This document shows positions 33,761-40,555 of a DNA stretch of 40,555 nucleotides, in pieces. Location: positions 1 to 40,555 of the forward strand of contig JAPPGC010000020.1 in NCBI GenBank assembly GCA_028875125.1, written 5' to 3'. Both the position numbers and the translations under genes were made by a program. The notes below the pieces were generated by a model. That model was not told the origin of the DNA. It did not search any database and saw nothing but the letters and a program-made list of their open reading frames with translations. Source of the DNA: Bacteroidota bacterium. GTDB taxonomy: Bacteria > Bacteroidota > Rhodothermia > Rhodothermales > Bin80. Position 1 is the stretch's first letter; every line of letters begins with the position of its first letter.

Positions 33761-36196
33761 TTACGCCGATGCGTGATGACGCAGGTAAGACGCCTGGTCA
33801 AAGTCATCAACCTGAATTGCTTCCCATGTAGCTTTTGCTGCCTCATGGATCTTTGCCGCTTCCTCGTCGGTGATAATTCCAGCCGCACGGGCCCTGTCAA
33901 ACCGGGTAGACTTTGGTTTGCGGGCCAGTTGACCTATACGCACAGACTTCGAGACTTTTGCTTCAATCGGCCGAACGGCTGCCACCAGATCCAGTGCGTG
34001 CTCCAGCCGTTTTAGTCCGCGCGTTTTATCACTGCCCATATAAACCCCTGCTGCAATACGGTTACGCTGATGGCCGGGCATCTGCATAAGCTGGGCAACT
34101 TTGTGCCCCACCTGATCGGATGGGCCTTTCCCGAAGCTGTTCAATCTGTGCCACAGTAAAGCCGGCCCCCGCATCCACCATGTAAAGCCCGGAACGGTCA
34201 TGTTCGCGAACAGGCCTTCAAAGGCCCGTTGAATTTCACCGAGCGCATACTCCATGGACCACTGGAAATATGGGATATCCTCTTTACGCAGCCCCTCGGC
34301 TTCAAATCGACGAATTGTAGCTGAGGCCAGATACAGCCAGGAGAAGATGTCGGCAAAGCGGCCGGTAATCTTCTCTTTTCGTTTCAGAGAGCCTCCCAGA
34401 GAAGCCATGGCCAGGTCCGCCAGGAATGCGAACGACGTTGATGCCCATGTAAGGCGCCGAATATATTGTCGTACGATTCCTCGACCAGGAACCATAGCTG
34501 CATGGCCTCGCGTAATCCCCAGCAGGAAACATCGTGCAGAATTGCGTATCACATGTCCGATATGGCCAATGAACGCACGGTCGAACTGACGTACATCTTT
34601 TTCAGCCAGTGCAGATATCTCCTTGTAAGCCCAAGGGTGACAGCGCAGCGCTCCTTGGCCAAAGATAATCAGGGATCTTGTGAGTATGTTTGCACCTTCA
34701 ACTGTGATTGCGATCGGGTTGCTGAAATAGAAGTGGGCTAAAACATTGCGGGGACCGGACGAGATCGCATTGCCTCCCAGAATATCCATCCCGTCGTTAA
34801 TGACCTTTCGCCCAAGCTCAGTCAAGTTGTACTTGACGATGGCTGTGACCACCGCGGGGGCCTCTCCACTATCAATGGCGCCAAGCGTGTAAATACGGGC
34901 CGCATCCATGAGATAAGTAAACCCGCCAATTCGCGCCAGGGGCTCTTCAATGCCCTCGAATTTCCCGATCGGAAGTCCGAATTGGCGCCTGACTACAGCA
35001 TGTGCGGATGTAGCCAGATAGACCGCCTTGGTGCTTCCAACGGCAGATGCAGGCAAGGATATTCCACGTCCGGCAGCCAGGCTCTCCATAAGCATTCTCC
35101 ATCCATCACCGGCCCCTTTTTCTCCGCCAATAATTGCATCAAGGGGTACGACTACATCATGACCTTCAAACGGTGCGTTCACGAACGGAACCCCTAGTGG
35201 GTCGTGTCTTCGGCCCCGCTTGATTCCTGGGGTGTCCGAAGGGACCAAAGCACATGTTATCCCGAGGTTCTCCCCTCGACCAAGGAGGTTGTCTGGATCC
35301 CGGAGCTTGAATGCAACCCCCAGCACTTCTGCTACGGAAGACAGGGTGATGTATCGTTTTTGCCAGTTAAGCCGGATCTTCACATCTCCAGCCTCATCCT
35401 TGAACAATACCCCGTCTGCTTGAATTGCGCTTGCATCGCTGCCGGCAGCCGGTTCGGTGAGTGCAAAAGCAGGTAGAAATGTGCCATCGGCCAGACGCGC
35501 CAAGTAGTGCTCACGCTGCGACGGTGTCCCATAGTGGATCAACAGTTCTGCAGGTCCCAGAGAATTCGGCACCATAACCGTTGTTGAGAGCGGATTGCAA
35601 TGTGACTGCAGTTTCGCTACAACTGCACTATTTGCCATCGCAGAAAATCCGAGTCCACTATACTTTGTGGGAACGATCATGCCAAAGAACTTTTCACGCC
35701 GCATCAACTGCCAGGCCTCATCGGAAAACTGCCGATCTGTCCACACCTTCCAGTTATCTGTCAGGTCACACAGTTCCTGTACCGGACCGTCAAGGAATGC
35801 CTGTTCATCCGAACTCAGTTCAGGATACGGTGTCTCTCGAATACGCGCCCAGTTTGGGCGCCCGGAGAATAGTTCACCCTCTACCCAAACCTTGCCCGCC
35901 TCCAGGGCTACCCGCTCCGTATCCGAAATAGCCGGCAATAATCCCATCCGGTCTATGGTCAGCATGACCGGACGAGAACACAAAGTTCTGCGCGCTGGCG
36001 GTATGGCAAAGATTGCGACAAAAACTGTAGCCAATATGATCAACCACAGCGGGGATCCCGCGACGAAAAGAAGAAGAAGGAGGGCAACTCCCCAGACCCA
36101 GATACGTGCACCGAAGTAGGCGAGAAGCACGGCCGCGATTAAGCTGACGCCAATACTTTGCCAAACCGTCCAAATATCATATCCGTATTGCTCCAT
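33761..36196 (-). CDS. fadE: FadE-type acyl-CoA dehydrogenase with N-terminal membrane anchor
   Basis: An 811-residue enzyme, close to E. coli FadE (814), that introduces the 2,3-trans double bond into acyl-CoA with FAD. Two or three N-terminal membrane helices (SIGVSLIAAVLLAYFG, WGVALLLLLFVAG, WLIILATVFVAIFAI) anchor it to the membrane. The core shows FALTEPAAGSDASAI (FAD loop), RGISLPASAVG, RRQFGLPIGKFEGI, MDILGGNAI and the ETF-dependent dehydrogenase fold, followed by the FadE-specific C-terminal extension. Start ATG 36196. It is the third gene of the minus-strand fad group, separated from fadA by about 260 bp that holds nothing recognisable. Its electron acceptor ETF is not in the window. 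Confidence 0.93.
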   Translation of the reverse strand: MEQYGYDIWTVWQSIGVSLIAAVLLAYFGARIWVWGVALLLLLFVAGSPLWLIILATVFVAIFAIPPARRTLCSRPVMLTIDRMGLLPAISDTERVALEAGKVWVEGELFSGRPNWARIRETPYPELSSDEQAFLDGPVQELCDLTDNWKVWTDRQFSDEAWQLMRREKFFGMIVPTKYSGLGFSAMANSAVVAKLQSHCNPLSTTVMVPNSLGPAELLIHYGTPSQREHYLARLADGTFLPAFALTEPAAGSDASAIQADGVLFKDEAGDVKIRLNWQKRYITLSSVAEVLGVAFKLRDPDNLLGRGENLGITCALVPSDTPGIKRGRRHDPLGVPFVNAPFEGHDVVVPLDAIIGGEKGAGDGWRMLMESLAAGRGISLPASAVGSTKAVYLATSAHAVVRRQFGLPIGKFEGIEEPLARIGGFTYLMDAARIYTLGAIDSGEAPAVVTAIVKYNLTELGRKVINDGMDILGGNAISSGPRNVLAHFYFSNPIAITVEGANILTRSLIIFGQGALRCHPWAYKEISALAEKDVRQFDRAFIGHIGHVIRNSARCFLLGITRGHAAMVPGRGIVRQYIRRLTWASTSFAFLADLAMASLGGSLKRKEKITGRFADIFSWLYLASATIRRFEAEGLRKEDIPYFQWSMEYALGEIQRAFEGLFANMTVPGFTWWMRGPALLWHRLNSFGKGPSDQVGHKVAQLMQMPGHQRNRIAAGVYMGSDKTRGLKRLEHALDLVAAVRPIEAKVSKSVRIGQLARKPKSTRFDRARAAGIITDEEAAKIHEAAKATWEAIQVDDFDQASYLRHHASA

Positions 36197-36456
36197 AATA
36201 GGGGCCTAGCGTTTTCGGAAATCGTTACACCAGCATACTGTTTAGCGGTTTCCCTAGTTGCGGCATCGAGCTCTTGATCAGCGAGATTTGGTCCCCCTTC
36301 TTTGATGTTTGGCAGCAGGCCGCATTCTGAACATTCGCAGGGTTACCAATGGATGAAAAAATTTGAGTATCGTTGAACAATTCTCTGCGCAACCACGGCC
36401 GGATGCTTCGCATGTGATCCTCTGCACGGGGCATGCAACCAGCAATTATCAGTGAA

Positions 36457-37638
36457 TTAGCTCAGGTTTTCGAAGATTGCTGCCGCGCCCATGCCGCCAC
36501 CGATGCACATGGTGCATAATCCGTAGCGAATGTTCTTGCGCTTCATGGCGTGTAGCAAAGTGGCGGTGAGCTTGGCTCCAGTGCATCCTAGCGGATGACC
36601 TAGAGCAATTGCTCCTCCCTGTACATTAACGATGGATTCGTCCAGTCCTGCCTCACTGATCACCGCCAGTGCCTGCGCAGCAAAAGCTTCGTTCAGCTCA
36701 ATTAATCCAATTTGGTCTCGGCTAACCCCAGTTTGTTCAAGGACTTTTTCGATGGCCGGTACAGGCCCGATCCCCATTAAGGCCGGAGGCACGCCAGCCA
36801 CAGCAAACCCAACCATGCGTGCCAGAGGCTCAGCACCCAAGCGAGCTGCCATGTCCTCCGACATGACCACGGTTGCCGCTGCACCATCAGACATTTGAGA
36901 GGCATTACCGGCAGTCACACTGCCCCCATTCCGAAATACCGGTCGCAAACGACCGAGTGCCTCCATACTGGTGTCTGCCCGCGGTCCCTCGTCCAGTGAA
37001 AACGGGTAGGTGACCGTTTTTGTAATCCCGTTCTGAAAGCTTGTTTGCTGCACCTCTAGCGGGATGATCTCCTGCTCAAAAAGCCCACCGGACTGGGCTG
37101 CAAGTGCACGCTCATGGGATCTAAGTGCAAAGCGATCTTGGTCTTCGCGCGAGATACGGTACTTCTGTGCCAGATTCTCCGCCGTGTTACCCATTGAAAC
37201 GTAGACTTCGGGCCTGCTTTCAGCCACGCCGGGGTCTGGCTGAAAGTAATATCCGCTCATGGGCACAAGCGTCATACTCTCGGCCCCTCCCGCAACAATA
37301 CATTCTGCCTGCCCCATCCCGATGGCCTGATTGGCCATGGCAATGGTTTGCAGACCCGACGAACAGAAACGATTAACGGTTGCTCCGGGCACAGAGTCGG
37401 GCAGTCCTGCCAGATTCGCTATGATGCGCCCCACATTCATGCCCTGTGATCCCTCAGGAAAGGCACAGCCGATAAGTACATCATCAATGTCTTCTGCATG
37501 CAGGTTCGGCGTGTGGTCCACCGCAGCCCGGATCGCCTCAGCGCCCATGACTTCAGGGCGCATAAAACGTAATGCTCCCCGTTTGGCCTTTCCGACTGGT
37601 GTGCGTAGACTGGTTACGATAACAGCTGACGATTGCAT
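36457..37638 (-). CDS. fadA: Acetyl-CoA C-acyltransferase (3-ketoacyl-CoA thiolase)
   Basis: A 393-residue thiolase that cleaves 3-ketoacyl-CoA with CoA in the last step of beta-oxidation. The start is ATG 37638, 11 nt beyond the stop of the preceding gene; a TTG at 37653 would overlap it. The catalytic nucleophile is Cys92 in NRFCSSGLQT. His348 lies in ALGHPLGCTGA and Cys378 in CIGGGMGAA, and the NEAFA loop is at 316-320. GAESMTLVPMSG and the 393-residue length are typical. It works with the fused hydratase/dehydrogenase encoded upstream, as FadA does with FadB/FadJ. Confidence 0.96.
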   Translation of the reverse strand: MQSSAVIVTSLRTPVGKAKRGALRFMRPEVMGAEAIRAAVDHTPNLHAEDIDDVLIGCAFPEGSQGMNVGRIIANLAGLPDSVPGATVNRFCSSGLQTIAMANQAIGMGQAECIVAGGAESMTLVPMSGYYFQPDPGVAESRPEVYVSMGNTAENLAQKYRISREDQDRFALRSHERALAAQSGGLFEQEIIPLEVQQTSFQNGITKTVTYPFSLDEGPRADTSMEALGRLRPVFRNGGSVTAGNASQMSDGAAATVVMSEDMAARLGAEPLARMVGFAVAGVPPALMGIGPVPAIEKVLEQTGVSRDQIGLIELNEAFAAQALAVISEAGLDESIVNVQGGAIALGHPLGCTGAKLTATLLHAMKRKNIRYGLCTMCIGGGMGAAAIFENLS

Positions 37639-37649
37639 CCTCGAATTGC

Positions 37650-40013
37650 TCAATTACGAATGGGTCGATTGGTCTTAAGCAGGCCAGCAATGCGTTCCTG
37701 TGTCTTGGGTTGGCCCAAAAGGCCCAAAAACACTTCCCGCTCCAGGTCCAACAAGTACGACTCGGACACTTCCTGCGCCCCACTTAAATTTCCACCGGTA
37801 AATACATGGGCCAATTTCCCGGCCAGGTACAGGTCATAGTCAGTGATGAATCTGCCCTGATGCAGCTGATAAACAGCCGTACTCAATGCTGCTGCGCCGG
37901 GCCGGCCCAATACACGAATTGGCGCAGGTACAGGTGGTCGATATCCTTGATTTGAGAGCCTCAATACTTCATGTTTAGCCACATGGAAGCGCCTCGCACT
38001 GTTCATTACCACGCATGCATGACTAGGCAGGAAACCCAGATCACGAGCTTCTTCCGCACTCATTGATACGGTTGCCTTCGCAACGGTCTCAAAGTATTTC
38101 ATCACACCTGGCAGCAGATTGCTGTCATAGTAGCCCTGATTCTCTTGACTGGCCTTGGCTGCAAATCGCATGCTGCCGGTACCAGCCGGTATCAATCCAA
38201 CGCCCAATTCGACGAGTCCGGCATAGGTTTCTGCTGCCGCAACCGGGTTTGGGCAGGCCATGATGAGTTCGCATCCTCCCCCCAATGCACGCTGATGTGC
38301 GGCCACCACCACAGGTTTACGTGCGTAGTGTACACGCTGCATAGCAGACTGAAACCGGGCGATGTATTGATCAATCTTCCTAAACTCACCTGACTGGACC
38401 GCTCCGGCCATTTCCGCAAGATTGGCGCCCACTGAAAAATGACTGCCTTCGTTGCCTATGACCAGTCCGTGCAGGTTGGGATCATTCTCGATATAATCAA
38501 TAGCCGCATACAAGCCACTAATTACATTGAACCCAAGCGTGCACGCCTTGGAGCGAAACTCAAACAGAGCCACGCCGTCTCCCAGATCAATCAATCCGGA
38601 CTCTTCGTTCGCCCACAGGTCCTTGCCCGACTCCAACTTAATGGATGCCAGGGACCGTTCGTCTGATGGCCTGTCCTCAGCCACGTATTCTCCGCAGGAT
38701 GGATAAAAGACGCCCAAGGGGCGGTTGATATAGAAGGATGCATCTTCGGGCATATCCAGTACCCACTCCGGGAGAGCAATCCCATCTTTGACCATAGTTT
38801 CTCTGACCCGGGCGAAACCAATCGCATCCCATGTTTCAAAGGGCCCCATCTTCCAGCCGAAACCCGAACACATCCCCCGGTCAACCCTCGCAGGACTGTC
38901 CGTGATTTCTCCGATTCGTCTCGCAGCATAGGCCATACCGTCAAGCATGGTCTTCCGAAAGAACTCGCCAGCGCGCCCCTCGTCTTCAAACAGCGCGACA
39001 AGGCGATTCCGTAGTGCGCCTGCCGCCTTGATCCTGCGCAGATCTCCGAGATTGAGTGGAGCGGGATCTTCGTACTGCCCTGACGACAGGTTCAATGAGC
39101 GAATTTTGCGCCCTTCCTTCCGATAGAATCCGGCTCCCGATTTGGCTCCGAGCGCTCCTTTGGCCACCAAATTCTTCAATACCTCGGGGACTCTGAATCG
39201 CGCTCTACTCTCGTCCCCCGGCACGCTCTCGTAGAGATTTTGACAAACAAGCTGCATCACATCAAGTCCAACCACATCTGCTGTCCGGAAGGTGCCGGAC
39301 TTTGGACGACCGACTAACGGACCCGTCAACGTGTCAATTTCCTCTATCGTGTAGGCACCATTGGCAAACTGCTCAATTACTCCCGCCATGCCATAGATAC
39401 CGATCCGGTTGGCAATGAAATAGGGCACATCATTCGCCTGCACAACATCCTTGCCCAAATGGATGCGTGCATACCATCCTATTTTGTCCAGTACCTCTGG
39501 GCTCGTGTCGGCATGCGCAATGACCTCCAGGAGGGAGAGGTATCGCGGTGGGTTAAAAAAGTGTGTGCCCAGAAAATGTTGCCGAAATTCTAAACCGCGT
39601 CCGTCGACGAGCGCATGTATCGGGATTCCACTGGTATTGGTTGACACGATGCTTCCCGGGGTTACATGCTTTTCCACCTGTTCCAACAAAGCCCGCTTTA
39701 TATCCAGCCGCTCAATTACAGCTTCAATGATCCATTCCACATTCGCAATCTTTTCCAGATCATGCTCGATGGTGCCACAGCTTATGCGTCCGTGGACAGA
39801 TTTTGTAAAAAACGGATTAGGCTTCAGTTTTGTAACAGTTTTCAAACGCTTTTTCACCAGGGCACGCGGATCTTGTCCTTCCGGGGCTGTCAGATCCAAG
39901 AGCATTACTTCGACTCCAGCATTGGCCAAATGGGCAGCTATCTGTGCCCCCATAGTGCCTGCGCCGATTACCGCGGCGCGCCTGAATGGTAAATACGAAG
40001 AAGTGCTTTTCAT
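37650..40013 (-). CDS. Fused 3-hydroxyacyl-CoA dehydrogenase / enoyl-CoA hydratase (FadN-like)
   Basis: A 787-residue bifunctional beta-oxidation enzyme. The order is dehydrogenase first and hydratase last, as in B. subtilis FadN, the reverse of E. coli FadB. The NAD-binding Rossmann loop is VIGAGTMGAQIAAHLANAG (15-33). IVSTNTSGIPI and GTHFFNPP hold the catalytic dehydrogenase residues. The C-terminal crotonase half has the oxyanion loop HFSVGANLAEMAG, RALGGGCELIMACP and GLVELGVGLIPAGTG, with both acid residues of the hydratase (Glu in GGCEL and in VELG) present. The gene is first in the fad run, 11 nt before fadA. A long antisense ORF inside it has no support. Confidence 0.93.
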   Translation of the reverse strand: MKSTSSYLPFRRAAVIGAGTMGAQIAAHLANAGVEVMLLDLTAPEGQDPRALVKKRLKTVTKLKPNPFFTKSVHGRISCGTIEHDLEKIANVEWIIEAVIERLDIKRALLEQVEKHVTPGSIVSTNTSGIPIHALVDGRGLEFRQHFLGTHFFNPPRYLSLLEVIAHADTSPEVLDKIGWYARIHLGKDVVQANDVPYFIANRIGIYGMAGVIEQFANGAYTIEEIDTLTGPLVGRPKSGTFRTADVVGLDVMQLVCQNLYESVPGDESRARFRVPEVLKNLVAKGALGAKSGAGFYRKEGRKIRSLNLSSGQYEDPAPLNLGDLRRIKAAGALRNRLVALFEDEGRAGEFFRKTMLDGMAYAARRIGEITDSPARVDRGMCSGFGWKMGPFETWDAIGFARVRETMVKDGIALPEWVLDMPEDASFYINRPLGVFYPSCGEYVAEDRPSDERSLASIKLESGKDLWANEESGLIDLGDGVALFEFRSKACTLGFNVISGLYAAIDYIENDPNLHGLVIGNEGSHFSVGANLAEMAGAVQSGEFRKIDQYIARFQSAMQRVHYARKPVVVAAHQRALGGGCELIMACPNPVAAAETYAGLVELGVGLIPAGTGSMRFAAKASQENQGYYDSNLLPGVMKYFETVAKATVSMSAEEARDLGFLPSHACVVMNSARRFHVAKHEVLRLSNQGYRPPVPAPIRVLGRPGAAALSTAVYQLHQGRFITDYDLYLAGKLAHVFTGGNLSGAQEVSESYLLDLEREVFLGLLGQPKTQERIAGLLKTNRPIRN

Positions 40014-40056
40014 TTGGATATTTAAGGGTTCACAGCTGCTGGATGTATTTGATCAG

Positions 40057-40062
40057 ATTATA
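40057..40062 (-). promoter_or_regulatory. Candidate -10 box for the fad operon
   Basis: On the minus strand TATAAT reads within GCTTATAATCTG, about 44 bp before the start of the fadN-like gene. A TTGATG that would serve as -35 is only 14 bp upstream, and a 17-bp spacing gives TGGTTG, so the match is partial. Confidence 0.3.
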
Positions 40063-40555
40063 AGCATGCGGTTCCACATCAACCAGCGAGATTGTTTCCA
40101 ATTTCACCATGCTGCCAAGGCAATCTCCCCGCGTACTCCCCAAGCGGTTGTAAGACATTCAACCCCACTGGTGGAAGGTTTGTCGAGGAAATTATCGGGA
40201 ACCGCTGGCCTTGTTTTCTATGCTGATATTTTGGTTTCAGTGCTTGGCACATCAAAGTTGGCAGAATCAAACGCAGGGATCACCGTTAAGATATGCATTG
40301 ACAAACTATGCTCATAAAATTGCAACGGATCGCCGCGATTCTTTAACTCGTAACCCCGGAACGGTTCACATTTTGATTTTCATGTTTTTGTGTCTTGCAC
40401 TCTTGCGGACGGGGTTAGCGTTGGAGGAAAAGCTGATCCAATCAGGCTGTCAGCACTGGAAGCCTGTATACCCAACCAGATTTATTTCAGCCTCCCACAA
40501 CTGTCCAACGACAATTAAAACTACAGTTGACGACAGTTAAAATTAGTGTTTTTCA
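40063..40555. other. Right-end interval without a supported gene
   Basis: This is upstream of the fad genes. ORFs on both strands look like chance frames. At the far right a 14-bp element CGACAATTAAAACT (40509-40522) recurs as CGACAGTTAAAATT (40531-40544), 22 bp apart with 12 of 14 matches. It may continue beyond the window. Confidence 0.5.

Noticed and set aside
39451-40317. A 288-residue plus-strand ORF opposite the fadN-like gene
   Set aside because: It mirrors the coding strand, has Ser/Arg/Cys-rich composition and no family motif; the minus-strand gene has clear catalytic residues.

Overview
The window is about 40.5 kb of mid-GC bacterial chromosome, mostly housekeeping genes with three or four short gene-poor patches. 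I infer a marine-type member of the Bacteroidota/Rhodothermota side of the tree. The basis is family content: a DUF5103 'type IX secretion plug'-type lipoprotein, a DUF5117/DUF5118-type zinc protease, a GWxTD-type TPR protein, a 6-bladed beta-propeller exported protein, a TonB-dependent receptor and SpmA/SpmB. No 16S gene is present, so the placement is inference.

Layout. 0-1.6 kb: C-terminal barrel of a TonB-dependent receptor, with its 5' end disrupted at a C10 tract. 1.7-3.0 kb (-): rsmB. 3.1-8.7 kb (+): a tight run of methylmalonyl-CoA epimerase-like protein, uvrC, a SorA-like molybdopterin oxidoreductase, its SorB-like cytochrome c, spmA and spmB, most with overlapping or touching ends. 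8.7-9.0 kb (-): a stand-alone CBM48 protein with a LacI-type operator candidate upstream. 9.6-13.4 kb (-): two exported lipoproteins, a metalloprotease and the DUF5103 protein. 13.9-19.7 kb (+): dnaE interrupted by a 158-residue mini-intein, then an ArsC-type phosphatase, an Smr-domain protein, a class I glutamine amidotransferase and an SxtJ-like membrane protein, each overlapping the next. 20.3-21.4 kb (+): beta-propeller protein. 21.6-23.5 kb (-): dnaG. 23.7-25.3 kb (+): polyphosphate-glucokinase-like kinase and dapD. 25.3-26.5 kb (-): SPOR lipoprotein and deoC. 26.6-28.5 kb (+): BtuF/BtuC-type binding protein and permease with no ATPase alongside. 28.5-29.9 kb: a gene-poor patch holding small overlapping ORFs of unknown function and several short diverged repeats. 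30.0-31.0 kb (+): long-chain polyprenyl diphosphate synthase. 31.0-33.2 kb (-): GWxTD protein and a CsbD-like small protein. 33.3-40.0 kb (-): a fatty-acid beta-oxidation block (fused hydratase/dehydrogenase, thiolase, membrane-anchored FadE-type acyl-CoA dehydrogenase) followed by a small four-helix membrane protein.

Themes. DNA replication and repair are covered by DnaE, DnaG and UvrC. Periplasmic sulfite oxidation is covered by the SorAB-like pair. Fatty-acid oxidation is nearly complete at the 3' end, lacking only an acyl-CoA ligase. Shine-Dalgarno sequences are mostly weak; GAGGTGA-type sites precede only a few genes, including the prenyl synthase and one small unknown ORF. I see no rRNA, tRNA, CRISPR array or intact insertion sequence. 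I do not see a clearly new multi-gene system. The patches most worth a second look are the repeat-bearing 28.5-29.9 kb region, the DnaE intein, the C-terminal extension of the epimerase, the poly-C tract in the receptor gene and the enlarged SpmA.
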